Assembly (NCBI GenBank): GCA_934394545.1
Contig: CAKRRG010000035.1
Coordinates: forward strand, 1-29,261
Source: an uncultured Blautia sp.
GTDB taxonomy: Bacteria; Bacillota; Clostridia; Lachnospirales; Lachnospiraceae
Direction of reading: 5' to 3'
Length of the DNA stretch: 29,261 nt
Positions 17,208-26,633 of the stretch are shown in pieces. Within the stretch, counting starts at the first letter, position 1; every line of letters begins with the position of its first letter. Under the pieces are notes generated by a model that was given only the letters and a program-made list of their open reading frames with translations, was not told the DNA's origin and did no database searches. The position numbers and the translations under genes were made by a program.

Positions 17208-18530
17208 TTAAATTTTGTATAAATACTGGCTGATTTCCCACTCGCTTACCTGTCTCATATAAGCCAGCCATTCTGCCTTCTTAGCTGCTGCATACTCCTC
17301 GCTGAATTTTTTTCCAAGCACAGACTGGATCCAGGTACTCTTCTCAAAGTATTCCAGTGAATCATCCAGATTCGCCGGAAGATTTCCAATATTCATGGCT
17401 TTCTGATCGGATTCTGAGAAAGAACGGTCAGATGCTTTGGTCGGGTATAATTTTCTGTGAATTCCATCCAGACCGGCTGCTATACATACTGCAAATACAA
17501 GATAAGGATTTGCAGCTGCATCCGGGCTTCGAAGCTCAATTGCCAGGCCATCTGATCTTAAGTTGGAAATACGGATCAGGGAATTCTGATTGTTCTTCGT
17601 CCAGGTCAGCTCAGTTGGTGCATCATAGCCAGGTACCAATCTCTTATAGGAATTTACAAGGGGATTGGTAATGGCTGCCATCTCCTGGCTGTGTGCCAGA
17701 AGCCCGCCGATAAAATGATATGCATCTTCACTCAGTCCATTTACATCATCCGCATCTGCAAAAATATTTTTCCCATCTTTATATAATGCAAAATGAATAT
17801 GCATACCGGAACCATTTACCTCTGCTCTTGGCTTCGGCATAAAGGTTGCATGAAGTCCATGACGCTTTGCTATGGTACGGACTGCCATCTTAAAGGTCAT
17901 TACGCAGTCTGCCATTTCACTTGCACCTGTGAATTTAAAATCGATCTCATGCTGTGCCGGAGCGGTCTCATGATGGGAGGACTCGATCTCATATCCCATA
18001 TCCTCCAGATTCAGAACCATATCCCTTCTTGCATTTTCTCCAAGATCCAATGGACTAATATCCAGATATCCTGCTTTTTCATGGGTCAGAGTCGTTGGTA
18101 CTCCGTTATCATCTGTGTGAAACAAAAAGAACTCACATTCCGGATCCACCTCACATACATAGCCTTCCTCTGCTGCCATATTTACGACCTGTTTCAAAAT
18201 ATATCTCGGGCTTTTTTCAAGAGGGGTTCCATCGGAACGGTAGATATCACAGATCAGTCTGGCTACCTTTCCCTGCTGCGGACGCCATGGAAGAATGGTG
18301 AACGTATCATAATCCGGATGTAAATACATATCCGGCTCCTTCTCACCGGCGATTCCGGCAATGTAAGAGCTGTCTACCACATATTCATTATCAAGCGCCC
18401 GGGGAAGCTCTCTGGCTGTGATCGCAATATTTTTTAAGGTACCGAACATATCGGTAAACTGAAGACGAATGAACTCTACATCTTCGTCCTCTGCCATTTG
18501 TAACACTTCTTCTCTGGTATAATTTCCCAT
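17208..18530 (-). CDS. glnA: Glutamine synthetase, type I
   Basis: 440-residue dodecameric GSI-type enzyme making glutamine from glutamate, ammonia and ATP. The ATG at 18530 aligns with the family start (MGNYTREEVL) and has AGGAG 10 nt before it; an ATG seven codons earlier is also possible. Metal ligands are visible as E131/E133 (DPECEFFLF), E188 and E195 (HHETAPAQHEID) and H244 (GSGMHIHF). Compared with Bacillus GlnA from memory, Arg62 (glutamine feedback sensing) is Gly, the flap Glu in PGYEAP is Asp303, and Arg in the NRS motif is Gln315. Regulation is probably by leader antitermination through the adjacent ANTAR protein. First gene of the glnA-ANTAR-aspS-gatCAB-dapL unit. Confidence 0.94.
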   Translation of the reverse strand: MGNYTREEVLQMAEDEDVEFIRLQFTDMFGTLKNIAITARELPRALDNEYVVDSSYIAGIAGEKEPDMYLHPDYDTFTILPWRPQQGKVARLICDIYRSDGTPLEKSPRYILKQVVNMAAEEGYVCEVDPECEFFLFHTDDNGVPTTLTHEKAGYLDISPLDLGENARRDMVLNLEDMGYEIESSHHETAPAQHEIDFKFTGASEMADCVMTFKMAVRTIAKRHGLHATFMPKPRAEVNGSGMHIHFALYKDGKNIFADADDVNGLSEDAYHFIGGLLAHSQEMAAITNPLVNSYKRLVPGYDAPTELTWTKNNQNSLIRISNLRSDGLAIELRSPDAAANPYLVFAVCIAAGLDGIHRKLYPTKASDRSFSESDQKAMNIGNLPANLDDSLEYFEKSTWIQSVLGKKFSEEYAAAKKAEWLAYMRQVSEWEISQYLYKI

Positions 18531-18607
18531 TGTGTTCTCTCTCCTTTTCATTTTATTTCCTCATCCTGATTTTAAAATTGACTGGATCTGCCCGACAGAC
18601 AAATCCT

Positions 18608-18659
18608 TATAAAAACAAAATGGGCGCACTTCAGAAAGCTACCCTTCTGAAGAACGCCC
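18608..18659 (-). terminator. Leader terminator (attenuator) of glnA
   Basis: On the minus strand 18659-18645 (GGGCGTTCTTCAGAA) pairs with 18636-18622 (TTCTGAAGTGCGCCC), 15 positions with one T-T mismatch, around an 8-nt loop. It is followed by ATTTTGTTTTT. It begins about 10 nt after the expected transcription start and about 80 nt before the glnA ATG, so it must be bypassed for glnA expression. Confidence 0.75.
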
Positions 18660-18665
18660 TTGTTC
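18652..18665 (-). promoter_or_regulatory. ANTAR-type hexaloop hairpin in the glnA leader
   Basis: GAAC-AAGGGC-GTTC: a 4-bp stem with a six-base loop having A at position 1 and G at 4, the residues known to be conserved in ANTAR target loops. Its 3' half forms the 5' arm of the terminator, so the two structures exclude each other. Only one such hairpin is seen; the classical target has two. Confidence 0.55.
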
Positions 18666-18674
18666 ATGGTGGTA

Positions 18675-18703
18675 ATTATAGCAATGTGATATTGTTTTGT
18701 CAA
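18675..18703 (-). promoter_or_regulatory. Promoter of glnA
   Basis: TTGACA (18703-18698), 17-bp spacer, TATAAT (18680-18675): a perfect vegetative promoter. The expected start is near 18668, leaving almost no RNA ahead of the hexaloop hairpin. With the leader and the gltD terminator this accounts for the 288-bp gap 18531-18818. Confidence 0.88.
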
Positions 18704-18768
18704 CTAAATTTTTAACGCTTTACCATATTAGTGATGTTGCCGGTGGCGACATGTCTGCTCTGACAGAT

Positions 18769-18809
18769 AAAACCACAGATACACGTTTTGCTGTGCATCT
18801 GTGGTTTTT
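18769..18809 (-). terminator. Intrinsic terminator after gltD
   Basis: A 16-bp stem (18808-18793 with 18784-18769, one G-T pair) with AAAACCACAGAT / ATCTGTGGTTTT arms and an 8-nt loop. It lies about 10 bp past the gltD stop and separates the pyrG-gltB-gltD unit from glnA. The flanking A and T runs would let it work in both directions. Confidence 0.85.
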
Positions 18810-18818
18810 GCGGTCGTT

Positions 18819-20303
18819 TTATAGATCAGAATATCCCATCAGGGATTCATCTACTGCTTTGGCAGCTTCCCTTCCTTCGCGGATTGCCCACACTACCAGG
18901 GACTGTCCTCTGTGCATGTCTCCGGCTGTGAAAACTCCTGGTACACTTGTCTCATAAGCCTCCGGCTTGGTTTCTACATTGGTACGGGCAGTTGTCGCAA
19001 CCTTAAAGGCATCTGTCACATACTTCTGGCTTCCCAGAAATCCGGCAGCAATGAGTACCAGCTCTGCCGGGATCACTTCCTCAGTTCCTTCTACCGGCAC
19101 CATCATCATACGGCCTGTTTTTGGATCTTTCTCGCTTTTCAGCTTTACGATCTTGGCCTGACAAACGTTTCCGTTTTTGTCCTTGATAAACTCTGTAACT
19201 GTAGTCTGATAAATACGGGGGTCATGTCCGAATACTGCGATTGCCTCTTCCTGGCCATAATCTGTTTTCAGCACCTTCGGCCACTCCGGCCACGGATTTG
19301 ATGCTGCCCTCTCTACAGGTGGCATTGGCATCATTTCCAGCTGGGTTACAGATTTCGCACCAAGACGTACAGAGGTTCCTACACAATCATTGCCGGTATC
19401 ACCGCCACCGATTACCAGAACATGCTTGCCCTTCGCTTCTTCATAGGGTGCTTTGGTAAAGTCTGTATCCAGAAGGGTTTTGGTTACTTTTTTCAGAAAA
19501 TCCACTGCAAAATAGATTCCCTTTGCATCTCTACCCGGTACCTTGATATCACGTGGATTGGAAGCGCCACAGCAAAGGATCACGCGGTCAAACTTTTTCA
19601 AAAGCTCTTCTGCTGAAATGTCAACGCCTACATTTGTGTTTGTTACAAATTTCACGCCCTCTGCTTCCATCAGCTTCAGTCTTCTGTCGATCACAGATTT
19701 CTCCAATTTCATATTAGGGATTCCATACCGGAGAAGTCCGCCGATCCTGTCACTTCGCTCAAATACGGTTACGTTATGGCCTCTTCGGTTTAACTGCTGT
19801 GCTGCTGCCAGTCCGGAAGGACCGCTTCCTACCACTGCAATGGTCTTTCCTGTACGAACCTTTGGAGGCTGTGGAACCACCCAGCCCTCTGCATATGCAG
19901 TCTCAATAATGGCACGCTCGTTTTCCTTCGTAGAAACAGGTTCCCCGTTTAAGTTACAGGTGCAGGCCGCCTCACAAAGAGCCGGACACACACGAGAGGT
20001 AAATTCCGGGAAACTATGTGTTTTATTCAGACGAAGGAACGCCTGCTTCCAGTTTCCGGTAAAAACAAGGTCATTTGTTTCCGGTACCAGGTTGTGAAGC
20101 GGACATCCGGAGGCCATACCTCCGATCATCATACCTGCCTGGCAGAAGGGAACGCCACAGGCCATGCAGCGTGCCCCCTGAAGCTTTTGTTTCTCTTTGT
20201 TAAGAGGAATACGAAACTCCTTAAAATTAGCAATTCTTACTTTTGGCGGCAGAACATTTGCCGTCTCCCTTTCATAATCCAAAAATCCAGTCGGTTTTCC
20301 CAC
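18819..20303 (-). CDS. gltD: Glutamate synthase small (beta) subunit
   Basis: 494-residue FAD/NAD(P)H subunit that passes electrons to GltB for conversion of 2-oxoglutarate plus glutamine to two glutamates. N-terminal cysteine clusters (CMACGVPFC near 47-55, CPLHN, CPALCEAAC near 106-114) hold the two [4Fe-4S] clusters. VVGSGPSGLAAAQQLNRRGH (about 157-176) is the FAD site and VIGGGDTGNDC the NAD(P)H site; GVFTAGDMHRGQSLVVWA closes the FAD domain. The start codon is GTG at 20303, supported by AAGGAGG 9 nt upstream and the family start MGKPTGFL. It lies 14 bp after gltB. Confidence 0.96.
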   Translation of the reverse strand: MGKPTGFLDYERETANVLPPKVRIANFKEFRIPLNKEKQKLQGARCMACGVPFCQAGMMIGGMASGCPLHNLVPETNDLVFTGNWKQAFLRLNKTHSFPEFTSRVCPALCEAACTCNLNGEPVSTKENERAIIETAYAEGWVVPQPPKVRTGKTIAVVGSGPSGLAAAQQLNRRGHNVTVFERSDRIGGLLRYGIPNMKLEKSVIDRRLKLMEAEGVKFVTNTNVGVDISAEELLKKFDRVILCCGASNPRDIKVPGRDAKGIYFAVDFLKKVTKTLLDTDFTKAPYEEAKGKHVLVIGGGDTGNDCVGTSVRLGAKSVTQLEMMPMPPVERAASNPWPEWPKVLKTDYGQEEAIAVFGHDPRIYQTTVTEFIKDKNGNVCQAKIVKLKSEKDPKTGRMMMVPVEGTEEVIPAELVLIAAGFLGSQKYVTDAFKVATTARTNVETKPEAYETSVPGVFTAGDMHRGQSLVVWAIREGREAAKAVDESLMGYSDL

Positions 20304-20317
20304 GATATTCTGCCTCC

Positions 20318-23300
20318 TTAATGTTTCGCGCCTATGCTTTCGTAAAATGCTTCCATTTGTGCCTGCTCACTGTTCAGGCCTTTTTCCTCAAGCTTTGCAC
20401 TTAATGTGATCATTCTCTTGTACTCATTTGGAATAAGCTTCTTAAAGTGAGGCAGATACTCCTCAAACTGATCCAGAACCTTCTTTCCAAGCTTAGAGCC
20501 TGTTGCTGCCACATGCGCTTCAATGAGATCCTTCAGTTCTTCTTTATCGTATTTGTTATCTACTTTTTCAATGGAAATCATTGCTTTATTCAGATTCTTA
20601 TAAAGAACGTTTTCAACATCCAGAACATAAGCAATACCGCCACTCATACCTGCTGCAAAGTTTTTGCCGGTTCTTCCAAGAACTACTACACGGCCACCTG
20701 TCATATACTCACAGCCATGCTCTCCCACACCCTCTACAACGGCACTGGCACCGGAGTTACGAACTGCAAAACGTTCTCCTGCCATACCATTGATAAATGC
20801 AGTTCCGCTGGTCGCACCATAGAGCGCAACGTTTCCAACGATAATGTTCTCTTCAGCCTGATAGCCTGCGCTCTCCGGCGTTTTCAGGATCAATTTACCA
20901 CCGGAAAGTCCTTTTCCGAAATAATCGTTACAGTCGCCAGTCAGCTTCAAGGTAAGTCCTTTTGGAATAAATGCTCCGAAGCTTTGTCCGCCTGCACCGA
21001 TACAATCAATTTCAACCGTATCCTCCGGCAGTCCGTTTTTGTGGTTTCTGGTGATCTCAGCACCAAGAATGGTACCAAAAGCACGGTCTGTATTCTTTAC
21101 CTCTACAGAGAACCGGGTCTTTTCACCACTTCCAATGGCACTGCTGCATTTCTTTATAAGGATTCTCTCATCCAGGGTTTTTTCAAGCTGGAAGTTGTAC
21201 TGTGCTTTTGGATCAAAGGTTACTTCTGCTCCTTCTTTTGCATAAGGATTGTTCAGGATCGCACTTAAATCCACTTTTCCCTTGTGGGGTTCCTCCACTG
21301 CTTCAGATGCCATAAGAAGATCTGTACGGCCAACCATTTCTTTCAGACTTCTTACGCCCAGCTTTGACATATATTCACGAAGCTCCTGGGCAATAAATCG
21401 CATAAAGTTCTCCACATATTCCGGTTTGCCTTTAAATCTTTTTCTCAGCTCTGGATTCTGGGTAGCCACGCCAACCGGGCAGGTATCCAGATTACAAACT
21501 CTCATCATCACACAGCCCATGGTTACAAGAGGAGCTGTGGCAAAACCAAATTCTTCTGCTCCAAGAAGAGCTGCGATCGCAACATCACGGCCACTCATCA
21601 GCTTTCCATCTGTCTCAATACGTACACGATTACGAAGTCCATTCATAAGCAGTGTCTGATGGGTTTCCGCAAGTCCAAGCTCCCAGGGAAGTCCTGCATT
21701 GTGGATCGAGCTTCTTGGCGCTGCACCGGTACCTCCGTCATAGCCGGAGATCAGGATTACCTGTGCGCCTGCCTTGGCTACACCGGCTGCAACAGTACCT
21801 ACACCAGCCTCAGAAACCAGCTTTACAGAAATGTCTGCATATTTATTTGCATTTTTCAGATCATAGATCAGCTCTGCCAGGTCCTCAATGGAATAGATGT
21901 CGTGATGAGGCGGCGGAGAAATCAGGGAAACACCAGGTGTGGAATGACGGGTTTTTGCAACCCATGGGTAAACCTTCTTCGCAGGAAGATGACCACCCTC
22001 ACCAGGCTTTGCGCCCTGTGCCATTTTGATCTGGATTTCTTTTGCAGATACCAGATAACGGCTGGTAACACCGAATCGTCCGCTGGCCACCTGTTTGATT
22101 GCAGAACATCTGTCATCATTTGTTCCTGCAGAATCCAGTCTCTCTTCGCTTTCTCCACCCTCACCGGTATTGGATTTTCCATGGAGATGATTCATAGCGA
22201 TTGCCAGTGTTTCATGAGCCTCCTGTGAAATAGAACCATAGGACATGGCACCGGTCTTAAAGTGTTTTACAATCTCCTCAACACTCTCCACTTCTTCAAG
22301 GGGTACCGGATTCTCAGCAAATTTAAAATCTACAAGAGCACGAAGATTGCCATGGTTTTCTTTATCAACAAGGTCTGTGTACTGCTTGAACATCTCATAG
22401 CTGCCGGTTTTTGTGGACTGCTGAAGAAGATGGATGGTTCCGGGATTATAGCGGTGCTCTTCTCCCTGGCTTCTCATCTTATGCGCGCCTACACTGTCCA
22501 GAGTAAGATCTGTGGTCAGTCCAAGTGGATCAAATGCTTCTGAATGAAGCTTCTCAACGTTATCTTCAATATCTTCTAATGTAATACCGCCAACACGGCT
22601 TACAGTACCTGTGAAATACTTATCGATCACATCCTGAGATACACCGATTGCCTCGAAAATCTGGGAGCCCTGATAGGACTGGATCGTGGAAATACCCATC
22701 TTAGATGCAATTTTCACAATGCCGCTAAGCACCGCATGGTTGTAATCCTCCACGGCTGCATAATAATCCTTATCCAGCATATGGGTATCGATCAGCTCAT
22801 GAATGGTTTCTAGCGCCAGGTATGGATTCACCGCACTTGCGCCATAGCCCAGAAGAGTTGCAAAGTGGTGAACCTCTCTTGGCTCTCCGGACTCCAGGAT
22901 AATTGCAAGAGATGTACTCTTTTTGGTCTTTACAAGGTGCTGATGGACTGCAGAAACCGCAAGTAAGGACGGAATCGGCATATGGTTTTCATCCACACCT
23001 CTATCTGAAAGCACCAGAATGTTCGCTCCATCTCTGTACGCTTTATCCACCTCTACAAACAGACGGTCGATGGCACGCTCCAGTTTTGTACTCTTATAAT
23101 ATAAAGTAGAAACAACAGCAACCTTGAAGCCTTCATGATGCATTTCCTTAATTTTCAGCATATCTGTATTGGTAAGGATCGGATTGTTGATTTTTAGCAC
23201 TTTACAGTTTTCCGGAATCTGTTCCAGAAGATTTCCGTCTTTTCCAACATATACGCTGGTGCTGGTAACGATTTCCTCACGGATCGCATCAATAGGCGGA

Positions 23301-24865
23301 TTGGTTACCTGGGCAAAAAGCTGCTTAAAGTAATCAAATAATGGACGGTTCTGTTTGGAAAATACTGCCAATGGTGTATCCACACCCATTGCGCCAATGC
23401 TTTCCGCACCATTTAAGGCCATGTTGCGGATGGAAGTACGGTACTGCTCATAGGTATATCCGAAGGCCTTCTGCAGACGGGAACGCTGCTCCTCTGAATA
23501 TTCCTCAGTTCTTTCGTTCGGAATTTTAATGTCCTTTAAATGAACCAGATTGCTATCCAGCCATTCTCCATAAGGCTGTTTCTTCGCATACATTTCCTTT
23601 AATTCATCATCGTCGAAAATCTTACCCTGGACCGTATCCACCAGAAGCATTTTTCCTGGATGAAGGCGCTCTTTAAGTACAATTTTCTCTTCTGGAATCG
23701 GCAGAACCCCAACCTCAGAAGACAAAATCACACAGCCGTCAGAGGTCACATAATATCTGGAAGGACGCAGACCGTTTCGGTCAAGTACCGCTCCCATTAC
23801 ATCTCCATCCGAAAACAGAATCGACGCAGGGCCATCCCACGGCTCCATCATAGTGGCATAATATTGATAAAAATCACGTTTTTCCTGGGAAATCGTATCG
23901 TTATTTGCCCATGGTTCCGGAATGGTGATCATTACCGCAAGAGGAAGCTCCATGCCACTCATGGTAAGAAATTCCAGTGTATTGTCAAGCATGGCAGAAT
24001 CGGAACCATTCCGGTTTACAACAGGAAGGATTTTCTGCATTTCTCCCTCCAGATAGGGGGACTCCATATTCTCTTCTCTTGCCAGCATTTTATCTGCATT
24101 TCCACGAATGGTATTGATCTCACCATTGTGTACGATCAAACGGTTCGGATGAGCCCGCTCCCAGCTTGGATTGGTGTTCGTACTGAAACGGGAATGTACC
24201 AGGGCAATCGCGGACTCATAATCCGGGTTCTGAAGATCAGAGAAAAATGTACGAAGCTGGCCAACCAGGAACATACCTTTATAAACGATGGTACGGCTGC
24301 TCATGGAACATACATACGTGTTATCATTGCTCTGCTCGAACTCCCGACGTGCAATGTACAGCTTACGGTCAAATTCCAGGCCTTTTTCTACATCGTCTGG
24401 TTTTTTCACAAATGCCTGCATAATGTATGGCATGCATTCTCTTGCCTTATGTCCCAGAACCTGCGGAACTACCGGAACCACTCTCCATCCCAGAAACTCC
24501 AGACCTTCTTTTTCAACAATGATTTCGAACATTTTTTTTGCCTGGGCACGTTTGATCTCATGCTGTGGAAAAAAGAACTGACCGATTCCGTATTCTCTTT
24601 CCTGTCCGATTTCGATTCCCTCTTTTTTACATGCTTTCTTAAAAAACTTATGGGAAATCTGAAGAAGAATACCAACACCATCACCGGTTTTTCCTTCTGC
24701 ATCTTTTCCTGCACGATGATCCAGATTCTCTACGATCCGTAATGCATTGGCAACTGTATCGTGGGATTTTTTTCCTTTGATATTTACAACTGCTCCGATT
24801 CCGCAATTGTCATGCTCAAATTCCTGGCGGTAAAGTCCCTGCCTTTCCTTTCTCGCTTCTTTCAT
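20318..24865 (-). CDS. gltB: Glutamate synthase large (alpha) subunit
   Basis: 1515-residue catalytic subunit, full bacterial length. The N-terminal class II glutaminase domain uses C21 (HDNCGIG) after a propeptide that should be cleaved. Next come the central domain, the FMN synthase domain (GEGGESEERL, GAKPGEGGHLP, SGYDGGTGAAP) and the [3Fe-4S] cysteines in CVMMRVCNLDTCPVGVAT (about 1115-1130). The C-terminal Gly-rich beta-helix is last (GGAGQSFGAF, GMSGGIAYV). The ATG at 24865 is preferred: AAAGGAT lies about 7 nt before it, whereas the upstream in-frame ATG at 24874 abuts its own site with no spacing. It begins 14 bp after the pyrG stop, so it is in an operon with a glutamine-consuming enzyme. 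Confidence 0.96.
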   Translation of the reverse strand: MKEARKERQGLYRQEFEHDNCGIGAVVNIKGKKSHDTVANALRIVENLDHRAGKDAEGKTGDGVGILLQISHKFFKKACKKEGIEIGQEREYGIGQFFFPQHEIKRAQAKKMFEIIVEKEGLEFLGWRVVPVVPQVLGHKARECMPYIMQAFVKKPDDVEKGLEFDRKLYIARREFEQSNDNTYVCSMSSRTIVYKGMFLVGQLRTFFSDLQNPDYESAIALVHSRFSTNTNPSWERAHPNRLIVHNGEINTIRGNADKMLAREENMESPYLEGEMQKILPVVNRNGSDSAMLDNTLEFLTMSGMELPLAVMITIPEPWANNDTISQEKRDFYQYYATMMEPWDGPASILFSDGDVMGAVLDRNGLRPSRYYVTSDGCVILSSEVGVLPIPEEKIVLKERLHPGKMLLVDTVQGKIFDDDELKEMYAKKQPYGEWLDSNLVHLKDIKIPNERTEEYSEEQRSRLQKAFGYTYEQYRTSIRNMALNGAESIGAMGVDTPLAVFSKQNRPLFDYFKQLFAQVTNPPIDAIREEIVTSTSVYVGKDGNLLEQIPENCKVLKINNPILTNTDMLKIKEMHHEGFKVAVVSTLYYKSTKLERAIDRLFVEVDKAYRDGANILVLSDRGVDENHMPIPSLLAVSAVHQHLVKTKKSTSLAIILESGEPREVHHFATLLGYGASAVNPYLALETIHELIDTHMLDKDYYAAVEDYNHAVLSGIVKIASKMGISTIQSYQGSQIFEAIGVSQDVIDKYFTGTVSRVGGITLEDIEDNVEKLHSEAFDPLGLTTDLTLDSVGAHKMRSQGEEHRYNPGTIHLLQQSTKTGSYEMFKQYTDLVDKENHGNLRALVDFKFAENPVPLEEVESVEEIVKHFKTGAMSYGSISQEAHETLAIAMNHLHGKSNTGEGGESEERLDSAGTNDDRCSAIKQVASGRFGVTSRYLVSAKEIQIKMAQGAKPGEGGHLPAKKVYPWVAKTRHSTPGVSLISPPPHHDIYSIEDLAELIYDLKNANKYADISVKLVSEAGVGTVAAGVAKAGAQVILISGYDGGTGAAPRSSIHNAGLPWELGLAETHQTLLMNGLRNRVRIETDGKLMSGRDVAIAALLGAEEFGFATAPLVTMGCVMMRVCNLDTCPVGVATQNPELRKRFKGKPEYVENFMRFIAQELREYMSKLGVRSLKEMVGRTDLLMASEAVEEPHKGKVDLSAILNNPYAKEGAEVTFDPKAQYNFQLEKTLDERILIKKCSSAIGSGEKTRFSVEVKNTDRAFGTILGAEITRNHKNGLPEDTVEIDCIGAGGQSFGAFIPKGLTLKLTGDCNDYFGKGLSGGKLILKTPESAGYQAEENIIVGNVALYGATSGTAFINGMAGERFAVRNSGASAVVEGVGEHGCEYMTGGRVVVLGRTGKNFAAGMSGGIAYVLDVENVLYKNLNKAMISIEKVDNKYDKEELKDLIEAHVAATGSKLGKKVLDQFEEYLPHFKKLIPNEYKRMITLSAKLEEKGLNSEQAQMEAFYESIGAKH

Positions 24866-24879
24866 TTTCCTCATCCTTT

Positions 24880-26508
24880 CTATTGTTGATCAAGAGCTTG
24901 CTCTTTTTTTCTTTTATCAGCTGCTGCCTGGATAAATCCACGGAACAGCGGGTGGGCGTGATTTGGTCTTGACTTGAATTCCGGATGCCCCTGTGTTCCA
25001 ACAAAGAACGGGTTGGACGGAATTTCGATCATTTCCACAATGTGGCCATCCGGAGAAGTACCGGCAATGGTCATTCCTTTTTCTGAGAGTTCTTTACGAT
25101 ATGCATTGTTTACCTCATAACGATGTCTGTGACGCTCCTGGATTTCTTTCTTGCCGAAAAGCTCCAGAGATAAAGAACCATCCTGAAGCACACATGGATA
25201 ACTTCCAAGGCGGAGGGTTCCTCCAAGATCTTCCACATCCTCCTGGTCCGGCATAAGCGCGATCACAGGATGTGTGGTTTCTGGTGCAAGCTCAATGCTG
25301 TTTGCATCCTCATAACCAAGTACGTGTCGTGCAAACTCCACAATTGCCATCTGCATTCCCAGGCAGATTCCAAGATATGGAATCTTATGTACACGGGCAT
25401 ACTGGGCAGCCAGGACCATTCCCTCTGTTCCTCTTCCTCCGAAGCCTCCTGGAACCAGGATGCCATCTACGGTATAAAGTCTCTGGTCAAGATTTTTCTC
25501 GTTCAATTCTTCGGAATCGATCCATGTAATGTCTACTTTCGCCTTGCAGGCAATTCCTCCATGCTTCAGAGCTTCCACCACACTAAGATACGCATCATGA
25601 AGCTGGGTATATTTTCCAACCATTGCAATGTTCACCGTTTTATCCGGGTGTCTTAAGTTTTCTACCATATTCTCCCACTCGGCAAGATCCGGCTTTCTTT
25701 TTTCAAGGCCTAAGCATTGCATCACCACATCGGCCAGCTTTTCACGTTCCATGGCAAGAGGGGCTTCGTATAAATATTCCACATCCAGATTCTGAAGCAC
25801 ATGGCTTACCGGGACATTGCAAAACAGAGCGATTTTTGCCCGCAGATCGTCGGTCAGCGGATATTCACTTCTGCATACCAGCACGTCTGGCTGGATTCCC
25901 ATTCCCTGAAGCTCTTTGACACTGGCCTGGGTGGGTTTGGTCTTCATCTCGCCGGAAGCCTTCAGATATGGAATCAGCGTTACATGAATCAGTATGGCAT
26001 TTTCATGTCCCACATCATGCTGGAACTGACGGATGGATTCCAGAAATGGCTGGCTTTCAATATCTCCTACTGTTCCGCCTACCTCAATGATGGCAATTCG
26101 GTCTTCGTCCGGAGATTTTGCTCGATAGAAGCGGCTTTTGATCTCATTTGTAATATGAGGGATAACCTGTACCGTTCCTCCTCCAAAGTCTCCGTGACGC
26201 TCCTTTTGTAAAACGGACCAGTATATTTTTCCAGTTGTTACATTCGAATTTTTATCCAGGCTTTCATCAATAAAACGTTCATAATGGCCAAGATCCAGGT
26301 CTGTTTCCGTTCCGTCATCCGTTACAAAAACCTCTCCATGCTGAATGGGATTCATGGTTCCCGGATCAATGTTGATATATGGGTCAAACTTCTGCATGGT
26401 AACCTGAAAGCCTCTTGCCTTTAACAGCCTTCCAAGGGAAGCCGCTGTGATTCCTTTTCCAAGTCCTGACACCACACCACCAGTTACAAAAACATACTTT
26501 ACTGCCAT
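24880..26508 (-). CDS. pyrG: CTP synthase
   Basis: 542-residue cytoplasmic enzyme that aminates UTP to CTP with glutamine and ATP. The N-terminal amidoligase domain (1-270) opens with [33 protein letters not shown] and [11 protein letters not shown] are typical. The C-terminal class I glutaminase domain has nucleophile C382 in LGICLGMQ and H508/E510 in GHPEFKSRP. The ATG at 26508 has GGAGGAGG about 10 nt upstream. It is first in pyrG-gltB-gltD, so its leader controls glutamate synthase as well. The leader holds a terminator overlapping an ANTAR-like hairpin. Confidence 0.97.
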   Translation of the reverse strand: MAVKYVFVTGGVVSGLGKGITAASLGRLLKARGFQVTMQKFDPYINIDPGTMNPIQHGEVFVTDDGTETDLDLGHYERFIDESLDKNSNVTTGKIYWSVLQKERHGDFGGGTVQVIPHITNEIKSRFYRAKSPDEDRIAIIEVGGTVGDIESQPFLESIRQFQHDVGHENAILIHVTLIPYLKASGEMKTKPTQASVKELQGMGIQPDVLVCRSEYPLTDDLRAKIALFCNVPVSHVLQNLDVEYLYEAPLAMEREKLADVVMQCLGLEKRKPDLAEWENMVENLRHPDKTVNIAMVGKYTQLHDAYLSVVEALKHGGIACKAKVDITWIDSEELNEKNLDQRLYTVDGILVPGGFGGRGTEGMVLAAQYARVHKIPYLGICLGMQMAIVEFARHVLGYEDANSIELAPETTHPVIALMPDQEDVEDLGGTLRLGSYPCVLQDGSLSLELFGKKEIQERHRHRYEVNNAYRKELSEKGMTIAGTSPDGHIVEMIEIPSNPFFVGTQGHPEFKSRPNHAHPLFRGFIQAAADKRKKEQALDQQ

Positions 26509-26525
26509 CTTTCGATTTCCTCCTC

Positions 26526-26601
26526 CGAAAAATTAAACATAAAAGGCGTCAAAGAGGATTACAGGGGGCACTTAACCTGCTTATCTCTCTTTGACGCCTT
26601 T
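26526..26601 (-). terminator. Leader terminator (attenuator) of pyrG-gltB-gltD
   Basis: AAAGGCGTCAAAGAG (26601-26587 on the minus strand) pairs perfectly over 15 bp with CTCTTTGACGCCTTT (26556-26542). The 30-nt apical region can form a smaller CAGG/CCTG hairpin. A T-rich but interrupted tail (TATGTTTAATTTTT) follows, then the pyrG ribosome site. The 316-bp gap 26509-26824 holds this, the ANTAR-like hairpin, the pyrG promoter and the terminator of the HPr-like gene. Confidence 0.7.
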
Positions 26602-26607
26602 GTCAAA
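26590..26607 (-). promoter_or_regulatory. ANTAR-type hexaloop hairpin in the pyrG leader
   Basis: TTTGAC-AAAGGC-GTCAAA: a 6-bp stem with a hexaloop of A1 and G4. The loop and 3' arm are also the first bases of the terminator's 5' arm, so forming this hairpin would block the terminator. It starts about 20 nt after the predicted transcription start. Confidence 0.6.
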
Positions 26608-26633
26608 ACAAATCTTATTCAAAAATATGGTAT

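Noticed and set aside
18539..18720. Glutamine riboswitch (glnA RNA motif) in the glnA leader
   Set aside because: The remembered consensus of that mainly cyanobacterial motif does not match; the leader is explained by a hexaloop hairpin and terminator.
20447..21268. Long + strand open frame of 273 codons opposite gltB
   Set aside because: It lies entirely antisense to the conserved C-terminal domain of GltB and encodes no recognisable family; the same holds for the long antisense frames at 8197-9021, 9515-10378, 12113-12934 and 23660-24742.
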